A stretch of DNA of 33,735 bases from Pseudomonadota bacterium (GTDB lineage: Bacteria; Pseudomonadota; Gammaproteobacteria; Burkholderiales; SG8-39): positions 1-33,735 of the forward strand of contig JAPLRD010000025.1 in assembly GCA_026399375.1 (NCBI GenBank). The letters run 5' to 3'. Of this stretch, positions 7,580-15,664 are shown piece after piece (the first letter of the stretch is position 1; each line of letters begins with the position of its first letter). Both the position numbers and the translations under genes were made by a program. Below the pieces are notes generated by a model, which saw only the letters and a program-made list of their open reading frames with translations, ran no database searches and was not told where the DNA came from.

Positions 7580-8740
7580 TTACTTCTTCGCCGCCGCCGG
7601 TTTGGCCGCGGGTTTGGCACCCTCTGGCGGAAAGTAGTGGTTGGCGATGAAGGAATAGGGGATGTAGGTGAAGCGCTTCGCCGGCACGACCTTGGAGGCG
7701 TACGCGCGCTGCGAATCGAGAACCTTCTTGAACACGGGGTTCTTCGCCGATTCTTCCGCCGCCATCTCGTCCCAGGCTTTCAGGAACGCGGTCAGAATTT
7801 CGGGCGGGGTGCGCAGGATCTGCGTGCCGTGCTTGGTGCGCATCTCGTCCAGGGCCTCGGCATTCTGCTTCTGCCACCGCACCCACCAGCGGATATAGGT
7901 GTCGTTCACGGCGGAACGGATCACTTCCTGCTGATATGCCGGCAGGCTCTTCCACACGTCGGCGTTGATCAGAAGTTCGGCCACGACGCTGGACTCGTGC
8001 ACGCCCGGGAGGTAGTGGTACTTGTAGATCTGAGGCAGGCCGAGGCGCAGATCTTCGACGCCGCCGACCCACTCGGCGCAGTCGATCACGCCGCGCTGCG
8101 CGGCAGCGGCGATTTCACCGCCCGGCATGTTGACCGTGTTCATGCCCATCTTCTGGAAGATCTCGGCGACGATGCCGGTCTGGCGGCATTTCATCCCCTT
8201 GAAGTCCTTCAGGTCCTTGATCGGCCGCTTGAACCAGCCGAAGGCCTGCGGTCCGGAGGGCATGATCGGGAACGCGACCACGTTCATCTTGATCGTGTTC
8301 TGGTACCAGTCCCAGTACATTTCCAGACCGCCGCCCTCATATATCCAGCCGAGGAAGTCCATCTGGTCCATGCCGAACGGACCGGCCGGCGTGGAAGCGA
8401 ACAGAGTTCCGGTCTTGTCCTTGCCCACCCAGTAATAAGCTACAGAGTGCGCGCCGTCGATCACTTTCTTGTTGGTCGCATCCAGCACTTCGAATGCCGG
8501 CACCACCTGGCCGCCCGCCATCGCCTCTATCTTCAGGGCGCCGTTGGTCATCTTGTCGACGCGGTCGGCAAACATCTTGAAGTTCTCCTGCAGCGACGAA
8601 CTCGCCGGCCAGGTGGACTGCATCTTGAGCACTCGCGGCGCGGGTGCCGCCGACGCGGCCTGCTGCGCCTGTGCGCCGGCGCTGAAGCCGAGCGCTAACG
8701 CTGTCGCCAGCGCCAGGTTTTTCACCATCGATGATCGCAT
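7580..8740 (-). CDS. dctP: TRAP transporter periplasmic solute-binding protein (DctP, FcbT1/TakP type)
   Basis: Extracytoplasmic receptor that captures a carboxylate-type solute and delivers it to the DctQM permease. The 386-residue product has an N-terminal signal peptide (KNLALATALALGFSAGAQAQQ). The mature protein begins at about residue 27 and has DctP-family segments: a KMQSTWPASSSLQENF start, YYWVGKDKTG, the PSGPQAFGWFKRPI hinge region and IDCAEWVGGVEDL. The last is characteristic of the FcbT1/TakP branch (mannitol/chloroaromatic or 2-oxoacid type). AAGGAG lies six bases before the ATG. A Lys/Ala/Pro tail (KPAAKPAAAKK) closes the protein. It is the last gene of dctQ-dctM-dctP, followed by a strong terminator. 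The exact ligand cannot be read from the sequence. Confidence 0.93.
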   Translation of the reverse strand: MRSSMVKNLALATALALGFSAGAQAQQAASAAPAPRVLKMQSTWPASSSLQENFKMFADRVDKMTNGALKIEAMAGGQVVPAFEVLDATNKKVIDGAHSVAYYWVGKDKTGTLFASTPAGPFGMDQMDFLGWIYEGGGLEMYWDWYQNTIKMNVVAFPIMPSGPQAFGWFKRPIKDLKDFKGMKCRQTGIVAEIFQKMGMNTVNMPGGEIAAAAQRGVIDCAEWVGGVEDLRLGLPQIYKYHYLPGVHESSVVAELLINADVWKSLPAYQQEVIRSAVNDTYIRWWVRWQKQNAEALDEMRTKHGTQILRTPPEILTAFLKAWDEMAAEESAKNPVFKKVLDSQRAYASKVVPAKRFTYIPYSFIANHYFPPEGAKPAAKPAAAKK

Positions 8741-8795
8741 TGCCTTCTCCTTTCGTTGTTAATGTTCCGAACTTCCGTTACTGCGCGCGCCTGGA

Positions 8796-10307
8796 CTACT
8801 TCTTCCCGGCGCCCTGCTCCGGTATTTTATCGCCCTTGTACTCCTCGTCCAGCGAATCCTTGGCCGGGGCTTCGCCCTCGACTTTGTCCTCGGGCTTGTA
8901 GTCGTCCTCGAGCATGTTCTTTTGGTTCTGCTCCTTCTCGGTCGCCGCGTCCTCTGCGCTGGACGGCGCCATGCGCTCCGCCTTCGCCTGGGCGGTCAGC
9001 GTGGTGGGAAGCCAGAGGGAGATGGCCGGGACGAAAGCCACGATCAGGATCGCGATGACCTGTATCCCCATGAAGTCGAACATGCCCTTGTAGATGGTCC
9101 CCAGGCTCCACTGCGGCACCACCTGCTTCAGGTAATACGCCGACATGGCCACCGGTGGCGAGAGATAGGCCGTCTGCATGGTGACCGCCACCAGCGCGCC
9201 GAACCAGATCATGTCGTAGCCCAGGGCCTGTATCACCGGCTGGAAGATCGGCAGGAACACCAGGATGATGGCGGGCCACTCGAACGGCCAGCCGAGGAGA
9301 AAGATCAATCCCAGCACCAGAAGCAGCATGGCCGTCGGCGGCAGCGGCAGCGCGATCAGCGTCTTGGTGATCCATTCCGCCGTTCCAAGACGCGCGAACA
9401 CCGCGCCGAAGATGTTGGATGCGGCGGCGAGGAACATCACCATGCTGGTGGTGTTCATGGTGCTGATGCAGGCGGCTTTGACTCCCCTGAACGTGAACCT
9501 GCCGTAGGCCACGGCCAGGACGAACGCGCCGAAGCAGCCCACCGAAGCGGCTTCGGTCGGGGTCGCGATGCCCATCAGGATGGATCCCAGAGTGCAGGTG
9601 ATCAGCATGCCGAGCGGAACCATGCCTAGGAGCACTTCCCTGATCACGATGAACCAGGATTCGGGCCGCTCGTCGATGGGAACCGGCGGGCCGAGCTTCG
9701 GATTGAGGAAGCTGCGCGTCATGGTGTAGATGATGTACATGCCGGCGAGCATGAAGCCTGGACCGAAAGCCGCCGAATACAGATCGGCGACCGACACGCC
9801 TAGCACCGGCCCCATGACGATCAGCATCACCGAGGGCGGAATCAGGATGCCGAGCGTGCCGCCCGCGGCGATCGCCCCGGCCGACATGCGCGCGTCGTAG
9901 CCCGACTTGATCATGATGGGCGCGGCCATGATGCCGAGCACCGTCACCGCTGCGCCGACGATGCCGGTGGCCATGGCGAACACCGTCGCCGTCAGGATCA
10001 CGCCCAGGTACAGCGCGCCGCGCACTGACGCGAGCAGGTCGCGAAAGGCGCGGAACAGCCGTTCCATCAGGCCCGCCTGTTCGGTGAGAAAGCCCATGAA
10101 AATGAACAGCGGCACCGCCGCCAGTTCCTCCATTTTCATCAGGCCGATGATCTGCAGGTAGGCGAGGTCGAATACCATCTGCCCCAGGCCGATGTAGCCG
10201 AAGGCCAGGGCGATGATCAGCAGGGTGAACGAAATCGGGAAGCCGACGAAAATCACGCCGATCATCAGCACCAGCATGACCATGCCGAGCCCTTCCATGC
10301 CGCTCAT
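8796..10307 (-). CDS. dctM: TRAP transporter large permease subunit DctM
   Basis: Large membrane subunit of the ion-coupled TRAP transporter. The 503-residue product has about 12 hydrophobic segments over residues 1-440, with family motifs FPISFTLL, PLFIFMGFLTEQAG and GGTLGILIPPSVMLIVMG, and the repeat-equivalent GWPFEWPAIILVFLPIFQP. The start ATG overlaps the dctQ stop by four bases. An unusual feature is the last 60 or so residues: a highly charged, non-membrane tail (AERMAPSSAEDAATEKEQ through EDDYKPEDKVEGE to a lysine end) that lies beyond the permease fold. The branch matches the FcbT3/TakM type that pairs with this kind of DctP. Confidence 0.95.
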   Translation of the reverse strand: MSGMEGLGMVMLVLMIGVIFVGFPISFTLLIIALAFGYIGLGQMVFDLAYLQIIGLMKMEELAAVPLFIFMGFLTEQAGLMERLFRAFRDLLASVRGALYLGVILTATVFAMATGIVGAAVTVLGIMAAPIMIKSGYDARMSAGAIAAGGTLGILIPPSVMLIVMGPVLGVSVADLYSAAFGPGFMLAGMYIIYTMTRSFLNPKLGPPVPIDERPESWFIVIREVLLGMVPLGMLITCTLGSILMGIATPTEAASVGCFGAFVLAVAYGRFTFRGVKAACISTMNTTSMVMFLAAASNIFGAVFARLGTAEWITKTLIALPLPPTAMLLLVLGLIFLLGWPFEWPAIILVFLPIFQPVIQALGYDMIWFGALVAVTMQTAYLSPPVAMSAYYLKQVVPQWSLGTIYKGMFDFMGIQVIAILIVAFVPAISLWLPTTLTAQAKAERMAPSSAEDAATEKEQNQKNMLEDDYKPEDKVEGEAPAKDSLDEEYKGDKIPEQGAGKK

Positions 10308-10855
10308 ATTTCACCCCCGGCCTTGTGCTCGAACTCTTTGCCGGTCTGCATCATGAACCAGCTTTTCATGATTTCGGAGATGCCCTGAATCATCATCAGG
10401 AGTGCGGCCAGCGGTACCGCGCCCTTGATCGGCCAGAGGTAGGGACGCCAGGTGGTCTGTTCGGACATTTCGCCGTGAATGAGTGCAAACCAGGCGTCGT
10501 CGATGCTGGTCATGAACAGGAGGATCATGCCGGGAAAGAAGAACACGATATAGCCGTAGAAATCGATCTTGCCTTTGGTGGTGTCGGAGAACTTCTCCCA
10601 CAGCATGTCGGTGCGGATATGCGCGCCCTGGCGCAGGGCGTAGGCGGCGCCCAGCATGAACAGGGCGCCGTAGAGCATGTAGGTCAGGTCGTAGGACCAG
10701 GTGGTCGGTTTGTTGAAAAAATAGCGCGATATCACTTCCCAGAACACGGCGATCGCCAGCGGGATCGACAGCCAGGAAACCACCTCGCCGGTGCGCTCGG
10801 TAAAGGCGTCGATTATCTTGATTGTTTTGTAAAAACCTGGAGAGAAGTCAGCCAT
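10304..10855 (-). CDS. dctQ: TRAP transporter small permease subunit DctQ
   Basis: Four-helix membrane subunit that joins DctM. The product is 183 residues from the ATG at 10855 (MADFSPGFYKTIKI); a TTG one codon upstream is possible but AAGGGG is better placed for the ATG. Hydrophobic helices are at about residues 27-48, 62-80, 100-120 and 143-163. Family features include the N-terminal IDAFTERTGEVVSWLSIPLAI stretch (partly quoted), YFFNKPTTWSYDLTYMLYG and the ALRQGAHIRTDMLWE motif. It overlaps dctM by ATGA. The first gene of the operon, divergent from the alcohol dehydrogenase gene. Confidence 0.94.
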   Translation of the reverse strand: MADFSPGFYKTIKIIDAFTERTGEVVSWLSIPLAIAVFWEVISRYFFNKPTTWSYDLTYMLYGALFMLGAAYALRQGAHIRTDMLWEKFSDTTKGKIDFYGYIVFFFPGMILLFMTSIDDAWFALIHGEMSEQTTWRPYLWPIKGAVPLAALLMMIQGISEIMKSWFMMQTGKEFEHKAGGEI

Positions 10856-10953
10856 CAATACCCCTTTTCGGCACAGTCCATTTGCCCGCGGATCGATAGC
10901 GGGCGCGCCATTTTACCCTTTTGGAATCGGCAGCGGGATTTTAGCCGGATTTT

Positions 10954-10983
10954 TTGGCCGATCGCGGGCTGCGGGAGCATAAT
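10954..10983 (+). promoter_or_regulatory. Candidate sigma70-type promoter for the alcohol dehydrogenase gene
   Basis: A -35-like TTGGCC (10954-10959) and a -10-like CATAAT (10978-10983) are separated by 18 bases, and lie 35 bases upstream of the ATG. The surrounding divergent region (10856-11017) also contains a GCCCGC/GCGGGC inverted repeat (10884-10904) that could bind a regulator or be part of the dctQ leader. Prediction by eye. Confidence 0.35.
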
Positions 10984-11017
10984 CCGCCGCACAGCAACCC
11001 AAACCGAGGAGATGAGA

Positions 11018-12124
11018 ATGGCACGCAAGGGGAAGGCGGTGGTCTGCCGCCAGATCAACGCGCCGGTGGTGGTGGAAGAAATCGAGGTCGAATCACCGCA
11101 TCGCGGCGAGGTCATGGTCAAACTGGGCGCCTGCGGCGTGTGCCACAGCGACCTGTCGGCGGCGAACGGCACCATCGGCATGCCGCTGCCCCTGATCCTG
11201 GGCCATGAAGGCGCGGGCACCGTGGTCGAGGTAGGCGAGGGCGCGAGCGGGTTTGCCGTCGGCGACACGGTGATCAGTTCCTTCGTCAACATGTGCGGCA
11301 AGTGCCGCTATTGCGTCACCGGCCGGCCGCATCTGTGCGACGTGGGCGCGAAGGCGATCATCGCCCTGCCCGACGGCAGCCTGCGCACGCGCGACGCGAG
11401 CGGCGTGCCGCTGAACATTTTCTCCGCCTGCGGCGTGATGGCCGAATACGCCACCCTGCACGTGGACAACGTGGTGAAAATCGCGCCCGGCATGCCGCTG
11501 CCGCAGGCGGCGCTGATCAGTTGCGGCGTCATGACCGGGGTGGGCGCGGTGTTCAATACTGCCAAGGTGGAACCGGGCGCCAGCGTGCTGGTGATAGGCG
11601 CGGGCGGCGTCGGCCTGAACGTGATCCAGGGCTGCGCCATCGCCGGCGCCGGCATCATCGTCGCGGTGGACATGGCCGAACACAAGCTCGAACTGGCGAA
11701 GCAGTTCGGCGCCACGCACGTGATCAACGCCGGCAAGGAAGAGAATCTCGTCAAAACGGTGAAAAAACTCACCGGCGGCGGCGCCGATTACGCCTTCGAG
11801 TGCATCGGCCTCGGCAAGATGGTGGAGCAGGCTTTCCGCGCCCTGCGCAAGGGCGGCACGGCGCTGGTGGTGGGCGTGGCGCGCGGCGACGACAACACGT
11901 CGATCAAGACGGCCTCGATCACCTTCGAGGAAAAGACTTTGACCGGGAGTTACTACGGCTCCGCGCGTCCGCGCGAGGATTTCCCGCGGCTGATCGCGCT
12001 GTACCAGTCGAAGAAGTTGAAACTCGACGAACTCATCACCCGCACCTACCGCATCGAAGAGGCGCCGCAGGCCTTTGCCGATCTCGAGGCGGGCCGCAAC
12101 GCGCGCGGCGTGATCGTTTTTTAG
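11018..12124 (+). CDS. Zinc-dependent alcohol dehydrogenase (MDR superfamily)
   Basis: NAD(P)-dependent oxidoreductase of alcohols or aldehydes, 368 residues. The ATG at 11018 is chosen because GAGGAG ends six bases before it; another ATG two codons upstream touches that site. The catalytic zinc ligands are Cys42 (GACGVCHSD) and His63-Glu64 (GHEGAG), with a second Cys in ALISCGVMTG. The structural zinc lobe has Cys93, Cys96, Cys99 and Cys107. The nucleotide-binding site is GAGGVG in the VLVIGAGGVGLN strand-loop. The overall form is the class I/III ADH type. The downstream ornithine cyclodeaminase-like gene is 15 bases away, so the two are probably co-transcribed. It is divergent from the TRAP operon, suggesting that the imported solute may be related to its substrate; that is inference. 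Confidence 0.93.
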   Translation: MARKGKAVVCRQINAPVVVEEIEVESPHRGEVMVKLGACGVCHSDLSAANGTIGMPLPLILGHEGAGTVVEVGEGASGFAVGDTVISSFVNMCGKCRYCVTGRPHLCDVGAKAIIALPDGSLRTRDASGVPLNIFSACGVMAEYATLHVDNVVKIAPGMPLPQAALISCGVMTGVGAVFNTAKVEPGASVLVIGAGGVGLNVIQGCAIAGAGIIVAVDMAEHKLELAKQFGATHVINAGKEENLVKTVKKLTGGGADYAFECIGLGKMVEQAFRALRKGGTALVVGVARGDDNTSIKTASITFEEKTLTGSYYGSARPREDFPRLIALYQSKKLKLDELITRTYRIEEAPQAFADLEAGRNARGVIVF

Positions 12125-12139
12125 GCCGGCGGCGGATGC

Positions 12140-13117
12140 ATGTCTGCAACGCGGATTGACCGAGCCGCCATGCAGTTGCCGTTTTTTTCAGCAGCCGCGG
12201 TTCACGCGGCGCTCGACTACACGGTTCTCGCCGAAGCCCTGCGCGCGGCGTTCAGGGTAGGTTGCACGGCACCCCTTCGCCACGTGCACGACGTCACCGG
12301 CAAGGGCGACCGGTTGTTGCTGATGCCGGCATGGCGCCAGGGTGAGGATCTTGGGGTAAAGCTGGTGACGGTATTTCCGCACAACCGCGAGCGCGGCGCC
12401 GCCACGGTATCGGCGCTGTACGTATTGCTCGACGGCGCCACCGGACACCCGCGCGCGCTCATCGACGGCGAAGCGCTGACGCTGCGGCGCACCGCCGCCG
12501 CATCGGCCCTCGCCTCGACCTTTCTGTCGCGCGAAGACAGCGCCACGCTGCTCGTCATCGGAACCGGCGCGCTGGCGCCGCACATGGCGCGGGCGCACTG
12601 CGCCATGCGGCCGCTAAAGACGGTGCTAATCTGGGGGCGCAAGCCGGAGCGCGCGCAGGCTCTGGCGGCGCGGTTGTGCGACGAAGGATTGCCGGCGCAG
12701 GCGCACGCCGACCTGGAGCAGGCGCTGGGGAAAGCGGACATCGTCACCTGTGCAACGACCGCCACGGATCCCATAGTGCGCGGCGCGCTGCTGTCTCCGG
12801 GCACGCACGTCGATCTGGTCGGCGGATTCACGCCGCAGATGCGCGAAGGCGACGACGAGCTGATCGCGCGCGCCGAAATCTTCGTAGACACCTACGACGG
12901 CGCGCTCAGGGAGGCGGGCGATCTGGTGCAGACGATGGCGCACGGCGTTCTGGCGCGGGAGCGCGTATTGGCGGAACTCGCCGAATTGATCAAGGGCATC
13001 CACCCGGGTCGCCGAAGCCGGGACGCGATCACTTTGTTCAAATCCGTAGGCACCGCGCTGGAGGACCTGTGCGCCGCCTGCCTGGTGCTGGAGCGCTCGC
13101 CTGCGGGTTCGGAGTAG
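12140..13117 (+). CDS. Ornithine cyclodeaminase / mu-crystallin family protein
   Basis: NAD(P)-dependent enzyme of the OCD/mu-crystallin superfamily, 325 residues from the ATG at 12140 (another ATG at 12170 is possible). Family features are the KLVTVFPHNRERG segment, the DGATGHPRALIDGEALTLRRTAA region (partly shown) and the Rossmann fold with VIGTGALAPHMARAH. GTHVDLVGGFTPQMREGDDEL and ITLFKSVGTALEDLCAA near the end are also typical. The family includes ornithine cyclodeaminase, alanine dehydrogenase, ketimine reductase and lysine cyclodeaminase, and the sequence alone does not choose between them. It follows the alcohol dehydrogenase by 15 bases, and its stop lies three bases from that of the convergent VWA gene. 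Confidence 0.88.
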   Translation: MSATRIDRAAMQLPFFSAAAVHAALDYTVLAEALRAAFRVGCTAPLRHVHDVTGKGDRLLLMPAWRQGEDLGVKLVTVFPHNRERGAATVSALYVLLDGATGHPRALIDGEALTLRRTAAASALASTFLSREDSATLLVIGTGALAPHMARAHCAMRPLKTVLIWGRKPERAQALAARLCDEGLPAQAHADLEQALGKADIVTCATTATDPIVRGALLSPGTHVDLVGGFTPQMREGDDELIARAEIFVDTYDGALREAGDLVQTMAHGVLARERVLAELAELIKGIHPGRRSRDAITLFKSVGTALEDLCAACLVLERSPAGSE

Positions 13118-13120
13118 CTG

Positions 13121-14296
13121 CTACGCCGCAATCCCGGCGGGGGCGCGCTGCCACTTGCCCTGTTCCAGTTCGCGCGCGAGGTCGACCAGGCTCTGGATGT
13201 TGTGCACCGGCAGGAACGCGTCCACGTGGGGCAGCATGGCGCGCACGCCCGAGGGCCGTGGCTGAAAGCCTTCGTAGCGCAACAGCGGATTGAGCCAGAC
13301 GAGCTTGCGGCAGGACTTGTGCAGCCGTTCCATCTCCGCGCCCAGGCCCTCGCCGACGTCGCGGTCCAGGCCGTCCGAGATCAGCAGCACCACGGCGTTC
13401 TGGCCGAGCAGGCGGCGCGACCACTTGCGGTTGAATTCTTCCAGGCTTGCGCCGATGCGCGTGCCGACCGCCCAGTCCTGGATCGCCGCGGTCACGCGGT
13501 TCATGGCGACGTCCACGTCGCGGTTGCGCAGGTGGCGGGTGATGTTGGTCAGGCGCGTGCCGAACACCAGGGTGTGCACGCGGTCGCGGTCGCTGGTGAT
13601 CGCGTGCAGGAAATGCAGGAACATGCGCGAATAGCGGTTCATGCTGCCGGAGATGTCGCACAGCACCACCAGCGGCGGATGGCGGCGGACGCGCGAACGG
13701 CGCTTCAGCGCGATGATCTGCGCTCCGCCGCGCAGGCTTGCGCGCAGCGTCGCCGGGAGGTCGAGGCGAGTTCCCCTTGCATCGGGGTGGTAGCGGCGCG
13801 TCTTCACTTCCGGGATGGGAAGGCGAAGGCGCGCGATCATGCGTTTTGCCTGCGCCAGTTCGGCGCCGCTCATGGTTTCGAAATCCGCGTGCTGCAACAC
13901 TTCGGCGTGGGAGAAAGCGAAGCCGCCGGTGTCGAATTCCGCCTGCCCTTCCTCGTCCCCTGCCTGTCCCTGGTTCGGTTGCGGCGTCCCGGCCTGGCGA
14001 TCGCCCGCTTGTTCGGTCAGGGCGTAACCCTGCGGCAGCAGCAGGGCGAGGACGCGCTCGAGCAGCTTCGGGTCGCGCCAGAAGATATGAAACGCCTGGT
14101 CGAACACTTCCTGCTGCTCGCGCTTGGAAAGGAACACGGCCGCCAGCGTCCAGTAAAAGTCGTCCCGGCGCGCGATGCCGGCAGCCTGCAGTGCCCGCAG
14201 CGCGTCCGCCACGCGGTCCGGTCCTATGGGCAGGCCGGCTGCGCGCAGCACACGCGCGAAATGCATGATGTTTTCGGCGAGCTTGCCTGCGGCCAT
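13121..14296 (-). CDS. CoxE-like von Willebrand factor A domain protein
   Basis: VWA-domain protein of the CoxE family (COG3552), 391 residues, usually the partner of a MoxR-type AAA+ ATPase in metalloenzyme maturation or chaperone-like roles. The N-terminal helical part (residues 1-100, FARVLRAAGLPIGPDRVADAL) is typical. A low-complexity Gln/Gly/Glu linker follows. The VWA domain begins at about residue 208, with the metal-ion-dependent adhesion site DISGS (Asp214, Ser216, Ser218), and later TRIGASLEEF (Thr) and LLISDGLDRD (Asp). It is the last gene of moxR / malonyl-CoA decarboxylase / coxE, with 21-base spacing. With the moxR Walker A region lost, this protein may have no working partner here. 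Confidence 0.9.
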   Translation of the reverse strand: MAAGKLAENIMHFARVLRAAGLPIGPDRVADALRALQAAGIARRDDFYWTLAAVFLSKREQQEVFDQAFHIFWRDPKLLERVLALLLPQGYALTEQAGDRQAGTPQPNQGQAGDEEGQAEFDTGGFAFSHAEVLQHADFETMSGAELAQAKRMIARLRLPIPEVKTRRYHPDARGTRLDLPATLRASLRGGAQIIALKRRSRVRRHPPLVVLCDISGSMNRYSRMFLHFLHAITSDRDRVHTLVFGTRLTNITRHLRNRDVDVAMNRVTAAIQDWAVGTRIGASLEEFNRKWSRRLLGQNAVVLLISDGLDRDVGEGLGAEMERLHKSCRKLVWLNPLLRYEGFQPRPSGVRAMLPHVDAFLPVHNIQSLVDLARELEQGKWQRAPAGIAA

Positions 14297-14317
14297 GAGA
14301 CGTTGCAGCGAAGCTGC

Positions 14318-15643
14318 CTACGCTTTACGCTTGCTTTTCAGGCGAGCCGGCAGGCTTTCGCGCGCGAGCAGCGCCAGCCCCGGCGAGGCGACGACGACGT
14401 GCTTGTTGGCGTAGGCCTCGTGGTTGCGTTCCACGTCCTTCAGGCGATAGACGTAATTGACCATCAGGCCGGCCGAGCGCGCCATGCCGGTCTTGGACGA
14501 GTCGGCGAGCCAGTTGATGCGTTCCATGCGCGCGCCGTTGCCGAGATGGAAGCGCGCGACCGAATCGGCAGGTTCGTTTCCCATCTCATGCTTGGCGTGC
14601 TGCAGGTAGTAGGCGCACAGTCGCATCAATTCCGTGCGCACGCCCGACTCCGGTCCGAGTTCGTCGAACCAGTCGGCCTTGGAAAGCACACCCGCCAGTT
14701 CGGCCAGTTCGGCTGTCGAAGCGGCGGTTTCGGTAAGCCACTTGCGAAATCCCGGAATGGGCGAGAGCGTGGCGAATGTCTTCAGGCGCGGAAATTCCCG
14801 GCCCAGGTCCTCGGCCACCTGCTTGATCAGGAAATTGCCGAAAGAGATGCCGCGCAGCCCTTCCTGGCAGTTGGTGATCGAATAGAAAATGGCCGCGTCC
14901 GCTCCGGACGGATCGACCACGGGCGAATCCGGATCGAGCAGCGGCTGCACTTTTTCGCTCATGCCTTTGGTCAGCGCGACCTCGATGAAAATGATCGGCT
15001 CGTCGGGCAGGGCGGGGTGAAAAAAAGCAAAACAACGGCGGTCGGACGCCAGCCGGCGGCGCAGGTCGGGCCAACCCTGGATCTCGTGCACCGCTTCGTA
15101 CTCCATCAGCTTCTCCAGCACCAGCGCCGGCGTGCGCCAGTCGATGCGCTGCAGCGTCAGAAAGCCGCGGTTGAACCAGGAACCGAGCAGGTGGGCGAGA
15201 TCGGCGTCGATGCCGGCCCACTGCGGGTGCGACTTGATATCGTGCAGCAGGCGGCGGCGCATTTCGACCAGTGCCGCCGTTCCGCCGCTGGCCAGGTTGA
15301 GGCGCCGGAACAACTCCTGCCGCGGCGCCTCGACCACGTGCTGCAGGCGTATCAGTTTCGCCGGCGACTCGTCCTGCAAATAGGCGTCGGCGGCTGCCTC
15401 CACAGCCTTCGGATCCGGCGAGAACTCCGCGGCGAGCACGTCGAAAAATGCCGTCAGCGCCGGACCCGATATAAGGCGGTAGGCTGCGAGCGCCTCGCGT
15501 GCCAGCGCCGCGCCGGAGGCCTCGCCGCGTTCGGAGAGCAGTGCGTGGCACAGCGACACGGTCCTGCGCGTATGACGGTCGGCTTTGCTTTCGGCGTTCG
15601 CCGCGGGGGCGAACAGTCGTCTGATGAAGGCGGGTGATTTCAT
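14318..15643 (-). CDS. mcd: Malonyl-CoA decarboxylase
   Basis: Converts malonyl-CoA to acetyl-CoA and CO2. The 441-residue product matches bacterial MCD. The N-terminal helical domain covers about residues 25-165, and the acyltransferase-like catalytic domain follows. Visible family segments are GWPDLRRRLASDRRCFAFFHP, PIIFIEVALTKGMS, the AIFYSITNCQEGLRGISFGNFLI stretch (Ser255; partly quoted), LSPIPGFRKWL and ARFHLGNGARMERINWLAD (His366). The serine and histidine lie in the two blocks that carry the catalytic residues of the family. The gene is placed between moxR and the coxE-like gene with 21-base gaps on each side, in the same direction, so it looks like part of that operon. No malonate transporter or matB neighbour is present. 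Confidence 0.93.
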   Translation of the reverse strand: MKSPAFIRRLFAPAANAESKADRHTRRTVSLCHALLSERGEASGAALAREALAAYRLISGPALTAFFDVLAAEFSPDPKAVEAAADAYLQDESPAKLIRLQHVVEAPRQELFRRLNLASGGTAALVEMRRRLLHDIKSHPQWAGIDADLAHLLGSWFNRGFLTLQRIDWRTPALVLEKLMEYEAVHEIQGWPDLRRRLASDRRCFAFFHPALPDEPIIFIEVALTKGMSEKVQPLLDPDSPVVDPSGADAAIFYSITNCQEGLRGISFGNFLIKQVAEDLGREFPRLKTFATLSPIPGFRKWLTETAASTAELAELAGVLSKADWFDELGPESGVRTELMRLCAYYLQHAKHEMGNEPADSVARFHLGNGARMERINWLADSSKTGMARSAGLMVNYVYRLKDVERNHEAYANKHVVVASPGLALLARESLPARLKSKRKA

Positions 15644-15664
15644 GATTGATTGCGGATGATGGCG

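Noticed and set aside
13202-15637. 811-residue plus-strand open frame opposite the coxE-like and mcd genes
   Set aside because: It is an antisense shadow; both minus-strand genes have intact catalytic motifs and family length.
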